This document shows positions 22,195 through 35,654 of a stretch of 64,000 nucleotides of DNA, in pieces (position 1 is the first letter of the stretch; every line of letters begins with the position of its first letter). Below the pieces are notes generated by a model. The model was given only the letters and a program-made list of their open reading frames with translations, was not told where the DNA came from and searched no databases. A program made the translations under genes and the position numbers. The stretch spans positions 13,841,035 to 13,905,034 of the forward strand of contig NC_064772.1 of assembly GCF_011397635.1 (NCBI RefSeq), in the 5' to 3' direction. Source of the DNA: Epinephelus fuscoguttatus. Taxonomy: Eukaryota > Chordata > Actinopteri > Perciformes > Serranidae.

Positions 22195-24985
22195 GGAGAT
22201 ATCTTGACCCTGTGGCTGCACTAGTTGGAGCCACTGCGTTAATCCACTCCCATAAAAACAAGATTGCAGCTACAGTAGTTTGGAAAACAGCAATTAACTT
22301 AAGACAAATGAGACAACAATTAATATTTATACCAGTGCACCATACCAGTTTGGATGATGACTTGTGACTTTTTGTTATTATCTTTGAGCACAAAGTTATT
22401 TGCCAAAAAATATTTGGCGAACAGTGTGGCTAATCAACATTGTCAGGACATGACTCAGAAAAATATGAAACAGCCTATCATAAAAATGCCAAAATACACT
22501 AGAGGGGGGCTTTAAAGTAAATATATCTACAAATTTTGACCATCTAAAGTTGTCTGTCCCTCCCTGGTGCTTATTAAAATATTTGACATGCCTCCCACAT
22601 TTTGCACCACCACTTCCCCTTTATAAATAATGTGCAGTCCCTTATTGAAACACATTTTGTCATTGACATTGAAAAAACCCCAGCTCCCCTTCAAAAATGG
22701 AGCCCTTTTCCTCCAGCAGCCATTTGAATCTCCCCTTAATGTCTTTGAAGGCATTTTGCCAACATGTGAGACAGCCAAGATTCAAATTATGATTAAAGTT
22801 TGCTCTTCAGACCAGAGTCCAGTCGAGCACTGCCCATATATTCTCCTCACGCTCTCACGCCTGCAGACTTATCTCATGTGAATCTGTAGCCTATATTTTG
22901 CTTCAGTCTTCAGTGTTGAAGTCAGGGATTTTTGGCCGCCGCTGTGCCCCCAGTGTAATTTGCTGTTTGATCAAGAGTCTGTCCCTCCGAAGGTCAGATC
23001 ACACATACGCCCACAGAAACACCAATAACATCATTGACTGACAGGATGAGGCTAACATTGAGCTAGCACTGCAGTTTTATTCATATTAAATCTGAAAACT
23101 TTGTGCTGGGGAGAAGGACAGACACTCACTTGTTGTTTGCTGAATTTATTGAAATAGGTGTCATACAAAGTGGTAATGGGAATCATTTGAGAATCTTCCC
23201 CTGATTCTGATCCCAATATTTAACCATCTTGGAGCATTTAATAAATGTAGCTTTTATTCTCGTTTTACAAGATGTTTTTGGGGTAAAAGTGAAAAGTCTT
23301 GATTAAGAGGACTCCTCACTCAAGATAAGCGCCAGCCACAATTAAATCTGAATTCTCATAATGCCTGCATGTCTCCTTTATCCTCAGAAACACAGGAAGT
23401 TTGGCATTCTTCCATTGCTCGCTTCAGAAATACATCGTCTTTGCATCAAGGTCAGGGAAGAAACAGAATTTTAAAGACTATACAGATCCCTCCCCAGCGT
23501 CTGCTAGATCTTTGCCTGGGGAAAAATACTCAGAAACTTAACATCAGATTTAGAGCTGTACTGCTTTAAATCTGGTGATACTAAATTGGACTTTGTTTTG
23601 CAGGTGAGAAGACATCAAGATGTCCAACCTCAAACTGCTCGGTGAAATTGGTTGAAAAGGTTTTCAGATGTCTACGTTGCATTGGTTTGACTATTTCACC
23701 ATGTATCTGTTACATGGAGATGTAAAGATTTTTTTATGTGTGACTGAAACATTCAAAAAAACGCTACTGTTCAATCTAACTTAATCAAATTTAACCTGCA
23801 AATCATCTCGACCATTTATTGAATTTAAACTTTAACGATGGCCATTTGAAGACATATCAGTAAGTGTGTTCTTGGTGATTTGCCAGCTTCATACCTCATC
23901 TTCAGTCAAATGAAACATCACAATGATTCATTTGTCAGTGCAGTTCATATGAACCTTTTCTGTTCTGCTGCCTCTGTGGTGAACAAGGTTTGGTTACATT
24001 TAAGCAACTAAAACTGCTTGTTTAAGGTTAAGGTAATGGTTTAGATGCTGTGATGTGTGGTCTCTTACATGTCACCAAAGGTGTGGGTTTTGTTTCAACG
24101 TCGAAGGAGACACATATGAAACAGCACATTTGGTAGTCCTCCTCCAGAAAATTTTGACCATCAAACTTAATTTCCTGCATTCTGGTGTATTTTTATGCAC
24201 CGATATGTGCCTTTTCTGCATCAATTTATGGTGTGAATGACTTTAATTTTGTAAATGGGAGGACAAATTCACATGTTCTAAATACGAGGGGGGACATGTC
24301 CCCTGCAACCCTGGAAAAATCTACACCTATCCAAGTCATTACTTCCAACCTTTCCTCTTAGAGATGACCGTCATCACCTGCATGACCACAACAGGTCGCT
24401 TCTCAGCAAAACGAACACATACTGTAGTTTAGGAATTTGAGCAAAGTAGAGGTGAAAGTTTATTAATCAGTTAGTCACTTGCAACAATTTTGATATTAGA
24501 TTAACTTTTTAAGTCAATTATCAAAGAAAAATGTCAGATTATAATAGTTTGCAGCATGTGAGATATTTCTATGTTTCTCTTTTCTGTATCAATGTGAAGT
24601 GAATATCTTTCAGTTTCAGGCTGTTGGTTGGACAAAACAAGACACCCGAGGACGTCGCCTTGGGCTCTCAGAGTTTGTGAATATTTTCACTATTCAGTTC
24701 TACTTTATTATTAAACAATTAATCAAAACATATTTGACAAAGTAATAACGAAAATGATTTGTTGCTGCCCTGCAAAAAATGTAATTTTTCTGCACACCAT
24801 CTTTTAACTATTGTTTTAAAGTCTTTCAATAATATTCCAGCATATGTATATGATGTTGGCATTGTTGCCTTCTCTGTGTTTAACATCAACCTGCCATGGG
24901 ACTGGAGATGGAAATTAGCCGCCTGACTATAATCACATGTATTTACAAGTAAATGTTTATTAATACATATTGTCCCATTTTTTAG
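22195..24985. other. Intergenic DNA without recognised genes
   Basis: No exon with conserved coding character, no RNA gene and no bounded repeat was recognised on either strand over 2.8 kb. Confidence 0.35.
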
Positions 24986-24989
24986 AAAG

Positions 24990-25014
24990 GAATAAATCAA
25001 ATCAAATCAAATCA
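24990..25014. repeat. (AAATC)n simple repeat
   Basis: AAATC units immediately left of the L1 insertion site. They may be the tail of an older non-LTR insertion. Confidence 0.75.
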
Positions 25015-25027
25015 AGGTACAAATATA

Positions 25028-25046
25028 CTGAATTATAATATTCTTT
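25028..25046. repeat. L1 target-site duplication, left copy
   Basis: CTGAATTATAATATTCTTT is identical to 29836-29854 and marks the 3' side of the minus-strand L1 insertion. Confidence 0.9.
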
Positions 25047-25447
25047 TTTGTGATTAACATTTTTATTTTCATTGTTTCAACAATACAATAGGAACAGTAA
25101 CCCCCCTCCCCCAACAAACAAACCCTTCCCAAGCCACCACATCCATGCTGATCCCTTTCTGGTTACCAACATCAACCATTGTGCTCCTTCATGTACAGCT
25201 ATTACAGCTACACAGCCTGCATCAATGTAGACAAAACACAAAATAACTATAACAAAATTAGACACAGAAAATGACTCCAAACAAGGTTAATACAGCACAA
25301 AGTAATCACTGCATTAAAGAGTTAATTGGTAAACAAATGAAAAAATAAAAGTAATAATAGCTGAATAAAATGCAAACACATAAGAAGCACTATTCTGTAT
25401 TTACTCACAATAATGAAAACTTGCATCTCTCCACCATCCAACCCCTT

Positions 25448-28400
25448 TCAGGAACCCTTTAAAAATTTCATGTATTTGCCCCACTTTGCTTCATATAGAT
25501 CCAATCTACCCAGTTGTTTATATGACATTTTTTCAAATGCTGCAACTCGTGCCATCTCTACAGCCCACTCTTGAAGAGAGGGAACCCCCTCCGTCTTCCA
25601 TCCTCTGATAAGTATTTGTCTGCCAATCATAATACTGGTTTGGACAAAACTTTTGATATGTTTATCCTCTCGTACCAGAACTGAATCATCACCCAAAATA
25701 AATAATCTAGGTATAAATGGCATTTGTATCTCTGTGATCTCACACAAATTATCATGAATATTGATCCAGTATTGCTGGACTTTGTCACATGACCATAAAA
25801 CATGAACTAAATCACCTTCCTCAGATTTGCATCGCCAACAATTTGATGTGGGTAATAACCCTAATCTAAATAATCTGGAAGGAGTCCAATAAAAACAATG
25901 TATAATTTTGAATTGAATAAGACGTACTCTTGCATCCCTTGAAACTACTTTAACACTTCTACAAATTCTGTTCCACTCTTCATCACTGAATGTCAGATTC
26001 AGATCCCTTTCCCATGTCTTCTGCAAAGCTGAAATGGGCCGTTGCCAAGAGTCTGAATCATCATAGAATAATAGACAGCCGCCTCGTGCCCCTTTCCATA
26101 ACTCTTTATAATTTTATCTAGGAATTCTGCATTTTGGGGAACCGCTGCACTGGACCCGAAAATCCCCACCAGCATATGTCGAAGTTGCAGGTACCTAAAA
26201 AAGTGAGACGTAGGGATATTGAACTGCCGCACCAGATCCCCAAAAGATTTTAAGGAACCATGACAATACAGATCACCCAATGTGACCACACCATTCTCCC
26301 ACCATATTTTCCAATAAATGGGGAATTTACCAATTCGTAATTTAGGATTTAACCAGATACTTGAAGAGACATTCAGAAAGGGATCAAATTTAAATATTCG
26401 AGCAAATATTAGTCCAAATTAATTTCAGATGAGAAATTATTGGACGTGTTTTTGCTTTTTTACTTAATTTAGTAGACAAGACTTGAATGGGTGATAGAGG
26501 GGCCATTACAGCTTGTTCCATACAGTACCATGGGGGGGCCCTTTCGGGAGGGAGTGACCAATGGGCCAGATGCCTTAGATTAAAAGCCTAGTAGTAAAAC
26601 AACATCTTCGGCAGCCCTAAGCCTCCTCTATCAACTGGTCTTTGTAACTTGCTGTGGTTCAAACGAGGGCGTTTACCATTCCAAATAAATATCTTGGATA
26701 CCCTGTCAAACCTTTTAAAATAATAATGGGGAATTTCTAAGGGGAGGGACTGTATAAGATAATTAAGTTTGGGAACACAGTTCATTTTCAAAACGTTAAC
26801 TTTACCTGCCATAGATAAATTAAGAGTTGCCCATCTCTCAACATCACAAGAAATTTTCTGTAATAATGGGTCAAAATTAACTTTGACCAAATCTTTCAGC
26901 TGTCTAGGAAATCGGATACCCAAATACATGATACCTTGTTGAGGCCATTGAAATGCCCCTGGATGGAAGGCAGTGGAGGGGCAATAAGCCGTTAGGGGGA
27001 GTGCCTCAGACTTGGACCAGTTCACCCTGTAGCCAGAGAATTTCGAAAATGAGTTTATGATTCTTAGAAGACATGGTACAGATCTGCTGGGTTCGGACAT
27101 CAGTAATAAAATGTCATCAGCATAAAGCATCAATTTATGTACCATCCCACCTACAGTGACCCCCGGGAAATCAGTCGCCCCACGAACAGCTGCTGCAAGA
27201 GGCTCAATAGCCAAACAGAAAAGCAAAGGAGAAAGGGGCGAACCCTGCCTGGTTCCTCTACCCAACATAAAATAATCCGAGACTAGTCCATTAGTCTGCA
27301 CTGCTGCTTCTGGGTGCTTATATAATGCATGAATCCATTTTCTAAAGGTAATACCAAATCCAAACTCTTCTAAAATTTTGAATAGATACCCCCATTCCAC
27401 CATGTCAAACGCCTTTTCGGCGTCCAACGAGATTGCTGCAACTGGGGACTGGGCGTCAGCCACTGACCACATAACATCAATAAGGCGTCTAATATTATCT
27501 GAGGAGTTATGACCACGAATAAATCCCACTTGGTCAATATGGACCAATGACGTAATTACACTGTCTAGTCGGTTTGCTAAAATTTTCAAAATTATCTTAA
27601 CATCTATTTGCATTAATGAAATAGGACGGTAATTCTTGCATTCCTTCAAATCTTTACCTTTCTTAGGAACTAGACTAATAAGGGCCTGTCTCAAAGTTGG
27701 TGGTAGTATACCCCTCTCCAGCGCCTCCTTATACACCTCTAGTAAAGGTGTAGCTAGCTCTGTCGCAAAGCTCTTAAAAAATTCCCCAGTAAAGCCGTCG
27801 GGCCCAGGTGCTTTACTTGAAGGTAAAGCCTTGATTACCCCTTTAATCTCCTCAATAGTAATATCTAAATCTAGAAAATCCCTCTGTTCATCTGTCAATT
27901 TTGGAAGTCCAAGTGGTTCTATAAACTTATGAATTTCTTCTTCACTTGAGCTAGATGTTGAGCTATATAGATTACTATAAAATTCTTTAAAGGCCTGATT
28001 AATATCTACAGTTGCAGTAAGCAGGTCCCCAGTCGGCGACCTAACAGCAGGAATAGTGGAGGCCAGCTCCCTCTGTTTTATATAACTGGCAAGCAACTTT
28101 CCTGCTTTATCTCCTGACTCAAAATATGTTTGTCTAGCCCGAAATAGATTAAATTCAACCTTTTGGGTTATTATGTTATTATACTGATATTTTAACTTTG
28201 TCAGTTTTCTCATGCCGTCTTGTGTCATTTGTTGCTTCGATACTGTTTCAGCCTGTTTAATTACATTTTCCAATTCTAGCAACTCCCGTGTTTTAATTTT
28301 CTTATGGTAAGACGTGTGTTGGATAATACGTCCCCTAATCACAGCTTTTAAAGCCTCCCACGCAACACCCGCGGATGATACGGATTGCCAATTTATCTCC

Positions 28401-29227
28401 AAATAATTATTTATTTCTGTTCTTAACCACGCTACATTTACTGGGTCCTGTAGAAGTGATGAGTTCAGACGCCATCTATAAGACTTTCTTCTCTCACTCT
28501 GGGGTAATAGGTCCAGGCCAACCCAAGCATGGTCAGAAATAAGAATATTCCCTATTTCACAACCCATAGCAGAGGAGGTGAGTGCTTTAGATATTAGAAA
28601 AAAATCTATTCGGCTATAAGTCTTGTGTACTGGTGAGAAAAATGTGTAGTCCCTACCAGAGGGGTTCATGATCCTCCAGATATCTATTAATCCCAAAGAT
28701 TTGCAAATTCTCTGCAATGTCACCGCAGCCTTTGACACTTTACGCAACACTACCCCACTGTGGTCAAGAGCTGGATCCATTAAAAGATTAAAATCTCCTC
28801 CCAGAACAACCGCATGATTCCCAGCGTTTTTTAACTTCCTTTCAAGATCAATGAAAAAATTTTGATCATCCAAATTAGATGCGTATATGTTTGCCAAGAT
28901 TAGCTTCTGCGACTGTATTTCAGCCAGTACAATAATCATCCTTCCTGAATTATCCTTAATTTGCTTGAGACATTTAAACTGTAAATGTTTACTAACTAAG
29001 ATTATAACACCTTTGCTTTTGCTAGAGCCTATGCTGTAAAAAACATGTCCAACCCATCCTGCACAGAGCCTCTCAGACTCCTCTTTTGACATGTGTGTTT
29101 CTTGGAGAAACACCACCTCATAGTTTTTGTTCTTAAGCATGGTCATGACCTTTTTTCTCTTAATGGGGTTCCCCAGCCCGTTTACATTCCAAGTGGAGAG
29201 ACGAATTAAACCTATTTGTGAGGACAT
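25448..29227 (-). pseudogene. L1 ORF2 (endonuclease-reverse transcriptase), broken
   Basis: The full span corresponds to about 1260 codons, close to L1 ORF2. Residues 1-240 are an APE-type endonuclease with STWNVNGL, QETH, GGDFN and ISDHAWV. The reverse transcriptase follows, with APGPDGFTGEFFK, GFIRGHNSSDNIR, RQGSPLSPLLF and YADD at about residue 702. The first 879 codons are open. An in-frame TAG at 26588-26590 stands where the family usually has Trp (YYW). Frame changes follow near 26400-26460 and near 26100. The last segment (26026-25448) keeps CWRCKSEEGDLVHVLWSC, the C-terminal Cys/His motif of L1-type ORF2. The protein would be truncated after the reverse transcriptase region, so the copy is presumably inactive. 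Confidence 0.92.
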
Positions 29228-29538
29228 GCCTGCCTACACATTAATAACACACAACCATTTATCAAAATAAGTACTGTTACACAGTGGTGGTGACTGAACA
29301 CAAACATCCCCATAAAACTAACAAAACAAAGAGTGTGCAAATGAACCTGAACTTTGCACATTTCAACCCCCACAAAAGTCCCTCCAACAGAGGTCCGACG
29401 GTCCGTGTCAGGTCCGCGAGGCTCCACTCGTTGTGCTTCCTTGGCACTGCTACCGTAAATAAAGAGTCTACACCAGTGTCTTAATATAACGTTTGGGTGC
29501 GTAAGGATGAGAATGAGAACAAATCAGTCCATCAGTAC

Positions 29539-29835
29539 TCACTGCATAGCATTTATGAAAGCCATGGCTCTCCGGGGACAATCAAAAGCCCTCTCACCCT
29601 CGCCGGTCTCGATTCTCAGCTTAGCCGGGAACAGCATCCTGAAACTCACCCCCCCATTCATGCAGTTTTTTCTTGCACTCCTTAAATTTGTCGCGCTTCA
29701 TCTGGGTGGCTCTGGAGTAATCGGGGAAAAGCATAACAGTAGTGTTTCCCCAGGTCAGCTTGCCTTTGTTTCTCGCTGCTCGCAACACCACATCCCGGTC
29801 TGACGATCTCAAAAACCTGGCCAGTATTGGTCTCT
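29539..29835 (-). pseudogene. L1 ORF1 C-terminal fragment, frameshifted
   Basis: Encodes the end of an L1 ORF1 RNA-binding protein (PILARFLRSS..., LTWGNTTVMLFPDYS). It begins at the 5' truncation point. A 7-C tract at 29649-29655 (G on the coding strand) shifts the frame. Downstream the alternative frame continues with the family-like MLFPAKLRIETGEGERAFD and ends at TGA 29539-29541. The N-terminal coiled coil is missing because of the truncation. Confidence 0.85.
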
Positions 29836-29854
29836 CTGAATTATAATATTCTTT
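29836..29854. repeat. L1 target-site duplication, right copy
   Basis: Exact match to 25028-25046. It marks the 5' truncation edge of the L1. Confidence 0.9.
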
Positions 29855-29924
29855 AAAAACAATACTTTTTTGTAGATTAATTAATTAACTTTCAACCAAG
29901 TGTAGCTGAGTCTAGGTGCATAAA

Positions 29925-30214
29925 GGGCGGCACAGTGGTGCAGTAGCACTGTCACCTCACAGCCAAAGGGTTTCAAGTTTGAACCCACCAGGTAGCTTGG
30001 CCCCCTCTGTGTAGAGTTTGCATGTTCTCCCCATGTCAGGATGGGTTTTCTCCCACAATCCAAAGACATGCACATTAGGTTAATTGGTAACTCTTAATTG
30101 CCCGTAGCTGTGATAGTGTCCAGGGTGTACCCAGCCTCTTGCCCCATTTCAGCTGAGATAGGCTCCTGCTCCATGACCCTTACCAGGATAGGTGGTTACA
30201 CATAGTGAATGAAC
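29925..30214 (+). mobile_element. tRNA-derived SINE (V-SINE-like), plus strand
   Basis: The head GGGCGGCACAGTGGTGCAG resembles an A box and TTTGAACCCACC a degraded B box. The central GAGTTTGCATGTTCTCCCC and AATCCAAAGACATGCACATT words are shared with the copy at 45102-45457. The tail ends in AGTGAATGAACAG. It is older than the second copy and I found no clear target duplication. Confidence 0.75.
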
Positions 30215-30269
30215 AGATATGTAGACACCTGCAAATCCCGTAAACCAGGCAATCATACCGACAGCAGAG

Positions 30270-30560
30270 TGAATTTGCTACCAAGCCCTCAGGAACAGGC
30301 TTTTGCAGCCCAGTCTCACTCCGAAGTCATTGAAATTCGGCACTTGGGCAGGGATGTGCGGCGTCAGACACTGACCAAAAAAGCTGCCTTTTAATAATGT
30401 TGGCACGATATGCAGCCGGTTGCCATTATAGTTTAACGGCAGTTGGAGGACATGCGGTGAGATGAGAACAAAAGTTAAGGCAGCGAAAGTCCGAGTAGGG
30501 TGGGAGGGAGAGGTTGTGGATGTGGATGGGTCAAACAAACACCGACCTTCACCTAGGAGA
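30270..30560 (+). repeat. Dispersed repeat family P, copy 1
   Basis: Contains GGCGTCAGACACTGACCAAA and GCAGCGAAAGTCCGAGTAGG followed by GTGGATGGGTCAAACAAACA. The last block recurs at 42320-42450 and 52370-52500. Origin unknown. Confidence 0.55.
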
Positions 30561-31189
30561 GCAGTATTTGCGTTCTGTGAGATTATAAAGTCAAGTTCTG
30601 TTCTTTTATCCTAAACCCAACCATGTGTGTTGGTTGTTGAAGAAAAAAAACATCGATTTGCAGTATTGTACCGGCATACCCCACTGAGCAACTTTCGTAA
30701 GAATGACATGGCCCCGCCTCCAATGCTGTGTCCAGTTCTCTTTATACATCCATGGTTGCACCAGGTCCGCCATGGTTGTGACGTTGTGACATGACATGGG
30801 TTCTGCATAACGTGAATAGATGATACCTTTATTAACAGCGTGGAAGCTCTGGAGAGAAAAAAGAAATTCCATCACTTTTTCACCTCACTTTATTTGCGCT
30901 CCGTGTAAAGTCGTAATGATAAAAATAACAGCTTGAAAAAGTACACTGACATGCGAATTAAGCGCACACAAGAACAGACAAACAAAAAAATACCCCGTGA
31001 ACAGGCCTTTACAGGAAAGTTTTCCCAAATGATCACAAGTGTGAGATTTTGAGGTCCTTTCCACAGTTTGTTCTTAACATACAAACATTTCAAACTTGGA
31101 ATTAGAACAGGGCAAAAACTGGAGCTGACCACTAAGAGCTTACGATTCTCCACCGAGTCAAGAACCCCGTCAACTCTACGCCACAAACT

Positions 31190-31840
31190 GTATCTGGATC
31201 ACAACCAAATGCCAAAACAAACAAACCAAGCCTCTGCAGCCCATTTTCCATCTGCAACAAACCAACCGAGCGTCAAGCTACTGCAAGCTGTTTGGCTCGT
31301 AGGGAATGAAATAGGCTTTACACTTGAGAGAACACAGCACACAGAGTTGCTTTTTTAATGGGATCCTGGGCACGTCGCTTGAGTCGCCGGTGAGGTCCCA
31401 CCTGCGGGTGCTGTGGGCTGGTTTGTGGCTTGAGGGACAGGAGAGAGGGGAGAGAGGTGTACGGCTCAGAGGAGATCTGGAGGGGAGCGCATGCTTGCTT
31501 GTCAGTGAAGTGGAGAGGGGAGAGAGCTTTCTGGTACACCTGTCAGACGCATGAACAAAGTACATCTGTTCATCCCCTCCTCCTTCGTCAGATGTCACCC
31601 TCTAAAAACACAGCACACTTATTTCTGCCTGCCTCTGTGCCACTGTCTCTTTGTTTTTCACACGTATATGAGCACAAACACCCAAACACATCCACTCATA
31701 CCGGTACAGACAAAGAGAGAGTGGTGCAAAATATACTACAAAGCAAACATACTCTATTTATAGCATTATAGAACCTGTCAAGTCATTAAAGGCCCTATAC
31801 TTCATCCCTGTTGATCCTGATTCTGTATTTACACAAAATA
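31190..31840. other. Intergenic DNA
   Basis: Several overlapping short frames occur on both strands at 31280-31770, but none shows family features. Overlap in many frames argues for base-composition bias rather than a gene. Confidence 0.35.
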
Positions 31841-31845
31841 CTGAC

Positions 31846-32240
31846 CCATTCACCAGAAAAAAAGGTTGGCATTGTACATTTATGCAGACATTGTATACTT
31901 TACATATGTTCGTTATAACATGTGCGTTAAAGTAACACTGTGGTTAATGTGTGGTTCAGCTTAGGCACAAAAATCGCTTGAGTTAGGAAAAGATCGTGTT
32001 TTGAAATATTAGATTCTGGTGGCACAATCCTGGCAGGAAATGTAACAATGTCTTGGTACAAAACAGTTGCTTTTCGTGGCACAATATGTACCCATGTTTG
32101 GTGGCTAAAAAGCCACTGGAAACACAGTCATGAGTGGCCAAAAAACACCCAGTTTTGTTGTTTGTTGGTCTTGAACAGTGGTCTGCAGCTTGGCAGGACT
32201 CTTGCCTAGGTGTCATGCCATCCACTATCCACCTATGTCA
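31846..32240 (+). repeat. Minisatellite-bearing repeat family M, partial copy
   Basis: The left part TTCACCAGAAAAAAAGGTTG, then GGCATTGTACATTTATGC, matches the ends of other M copies. TTTGGTGGCTAAAAAGCCAC and TCTTGAACAGTGGTCTGCAG match the interior of the copy at 54.6-55.6 kb. Only two or three of the ~57-bp units are present. Confidence 0.6.
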
Positions 32241-32244
32241 CAGT

Positions 32245-33235
32245 TTTGCTCTTTTGCAAGTCAGTTCATCAGCCAATCTTGTAAATCAGCAATTCAGTGT
32301 GAATTTGACAATGTGTGATGTAATTTAAATCAGAGGCTCCCAACTGTTCCAGCCACGGGATCCAGATTTGTCTTGTCTTTGTCGTCAGATTTGTCATTAG
32401 TCAAAGGTCCACACAGTTCAACATACTTGCACTACAGCAAGAAACTGTACTTCAAAATAAAAGCTCTGTGCCGGCACAGTCCAAGTCACTTGCGGTCCAT
32501 TCAGAATGGACCAGCAACCCACTTCTGGACTGTGACCCACCAGTTTGGAACAACTGGTTTAGAATATATAGCAAAGATACTGAAGAATAGAAGAACATTC
32601 TTTTACAGGTTTACTTTTAAGCATTTTTTTTTTACCTGGTCCCAAATTCTATTGATAAATGTGTGAGAACATTTTCAACACATATCTTCTGTGTGAATAC
32701 CTGGATAACATTTTGCTGCAGATACATCGTATTCCATTGTACACTTTGTACTTTACAACAAAAATACCTTCATATTGTTGGATTCATTGATTCACCTGTT
32801 CTTTGTGGCAGTGGGTGTAACCAGTGCTTATTAAAAACAGTGTTTGTTGGTGATATTTAAAAAAAAAAAAAAAAAACAACTTTCTAAATGTATTTCTCTT
32901 AAAAGGTCTTGCAACTTTTTTCTTCAGGTATTTCCTCACTGTTATTAGTGATATGCATGAACACAAAATTTCCTGCCAGTAAGGACAGTCTTTAATCGTT
33001 TTTTCCAAAATGACATTTCTGTATTTGTGATTTTGTCCTTGCTTTTCGTACTCATTTAAAACTGGCGTTACTCGGTTGGAAAAATGTGACACTTTCCTGC
33101 ACCAATCAGTTTTTTAAGCTACATTTAAAACCAAAAGCTGTTGACAGTTGACAGTTGTGAGTTGTGTGCTTGTGTTGCCACAACTGTCGCTCTCAGATCT
33201 CATCAAACAACAGCCACACACTCCTGATGAAGCAG
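32245..33235. other. Intergenic DNA
   Basis: Holds an A-run at 32859-32876 and no recognised gene or element. Confidence 0.35.
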
Positions 33236-33239
33236 ATTA

Positions 33240-35640
33240 ACTGGGTGTTAATGGGATGCACATGATGGTGAGGAAGATATTTATTGAAGAAGTGAAGCCT
33301 GCAGGCAGGTTAGAGGGTTCAGGTACAGGCAGCTGGAAAACAAAGACACGCAGCAACATTGACAATCAGGCAATTGACAGTGGAAACAGCAGCTGGTATA
33401 TGTAGTGACTGGGTGATTGTGGAATGAGACACAGGTGAGCAGGAGTGTGTGGGAGGCAGGTGATCACAGTGAGGTCCGGTGGCATCTGATGGACAGGTGG
33501 AGAATGGCAATAGGCTTGTTTGAGATGAGCTCCGCCTCGCCTGGAAAGTAGATGAGATCAGAGGGTGGCGACGAAAAGCTGCAGTCAAGTCTGACAGTTT
33601 TAATAAATGATGCTCTGTTTCCAGCAGGATCAACGGGACATACAGGAAGTCACAGAAGTATTTACATCCTGTTCGATCCATCTGGAGGCTACCTGTAGTT
33701 TGTAGTCTCTGGATCTGGCTCTAAATCTGTGGCCGCCTCAATCTCTTGAGGTTATTGTTGGCCACAAGTGCATGACATCAGAGCACGTCGGACACAAATC
33801 TAACCAGCATGCACTTTGTAGCGATTGGTGGTGACTGATTTTCAGACCAGCCTTATTATGTAGAAGTAGCGGCTTGGGGAAGGTGAAAATAAACACAACT
33901 GTGGAAGCAGTTAAACTCTATATAAATAGTAACTAAGGCTGTTTATTTCCCCTCAAACCTTAACTGTTGCCATTTCGTCATGAATGTTGAATGTTATACA
34001 GGAAGAATTAAAACCAAGTTTTGAGGAAGCTTTAAAGTAAGTTTTTGATTTTCAAGATGTTGACACTTGAAAGTATAAACATGGATATACTTCCTCTTGC
34101 TGGCAGATTGTTTTTCATGTGAAAAATGAGATCTTAAAACTGAATGCATGGCTCGGCTGGCTTGATAAGATATAGTGAAATGTTTGTTTCCTCACACAGC
34201 TGTCATGGTGCAAAAGAAAGTTGATTCATCATTTGAATTTCAAAGTTGGTTGCTGTGTGTTTTAGCACACTAATGCTGCAAACTTAAACCAGAGATTTTT
34301 TTTAATTCAAATCGCATCATCTCTGCCAGTCACCTTGCATGAGTGCTGTTTACTGTTTGCTCCAGGTTTGAGAGCTTCTGTCTCTGCTATGCTGCTGAAC
34401 AATGATAGGCTCGTAGTCAAAATGTTGAAGATTCCCTCGGCTAACCTATAGCCAACAAACTTTTGTTGTGATGTTCTGTTTCCTCCAAACAGCTGCTGCG
34501 GACATTCCCTCGAGCACAGCCAGTCCCAGTTGCTGGATCCTTCAATGGCAGGCGGTGGATAACTATGCCACTACAGGGAGTGTGCAAATGTAAATAAGAG
34601 TGTGAATGCCAAGGTGCTGAATAAGAGTGTGCATGCTCAGCAAAACCACTCGGAATGTATAAAAAGAAAAATAAATTACGCTCCTTATCTCTCGCCACCA
34701 ATTTGTTCTAACAATACACGACTCTGTTCCAGGTCTGCAGCCTGCATTGATATTTAGTCATAAAGACTTGTTTGTATTGTTCTGCGCTGCCTCTCATTTT
34801 GCAGGGCATTTCAAGCATATTAAGTCCAGGGGTAGAAATTGAAAACTCACCTCTTTATATTGGCATTTTGAGTGATAAACACCAAAATTACAAGCAACCA
34901 GTAATTCAGCGATGATAGACAAGTTGTACGAAGGACATGGACAAGGGGAAATGTCACTCATACATTTAACAAGGCAGGAACATCTTTAGTGTTAGCAGGG
35001 GAGAGCAATGTGGGAGCGTGGTGTGTGATTCAAGAGAGAAAGGGACACACATGAAGTGCTTGTTAATGAGAGGAAAGAAGGAGACTGCTGTCCCGACCGG
35101 GGTGAGCAGGTCAGTGGACCATCGAGGATCCAGGAGGTGGAGGAGCTGAGGCTCTTCAGGTGTGGTGGGGGGGTTGCTGCAGGGAGAGTGAGGAGCCGGA
35201 TAGGAAGACAACACAGAGACTGGGCTGTAGCCTGGAGGGGAGGTAATGCAGCTCTCTCAGCAGCTGGGGGTATCAGCACCAGACTTGAACATCTTGTAGT
35301 TAGTATTGCATTTTTGGTCATGTTCCAATATCCTGAAACAATGTGCAATCTAATATTCAACACAATAATCCAATGGTTTTACAGTAGTTGCAATATGAGA
35401 GGACATAATCAAATGAGATGAGATACGTAGAGATTTTATCCTTGCTGACTTAAAGGAATACAAGTGGGGCTTTATGTTGGTAACTTCTGCCTCTGGTTTG
35501 ATCAATAATGATGAACACTGTACTCACCAACATTACTGATGGGGCTTCAGAGGGGGGAAACAATGGTATGAAATAGGTTCAAATGGGGCAACAGTCAAAG
35601 TGAATAAAAGAAACCATCAGATTGGTCAAAAACTTTTTAA
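33240..35640. other. Intergenic DNA, partly purine-rich
   Basis: The part at 33240-33540 is GA-rich and resembles in style the purine-rich repeat at 35.6-36.3 kb. The remainder, including GC-richer 35060-35280, shows no gene I recognise. Confidence 0.35.
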
Positions 35641-35654
35641 ACTTTGACTCAAAT

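Larger units (their letters stand above)
25047..29835 (-). mobile_element. 5'-truncated L1-clade LINE, 4.8 kb
   Basis: A non-LTR retrotransposon on the minus strand. From its 5' side (high coordinates) it holds the C-terminal part of ORF1, a ~310-bp spacer, the full span of ORF2 and a ~400-bp 3' region ending in a short A-run. It is bounded by a perfect 19-bp target duplication. Truncation falls inside ORF1, typical of incomplete reverse transcription. Few lesions (one stop and about three frameshifts) and the intact duplication indicate a fairly young insertion. The L1/Tx1-like assignment rests on the APE-type endonuclease, the YADD reverse transcriptase and the C-terminal cysteine motif. 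Confidence 0.93.

Noticed and set aside
35056..35421. 121-codon plus-strand frame in GC-richer sequence
   Set aside because: No motif, no splice context and no similarity I recognise. An antisense frame of similar length overlaps it.
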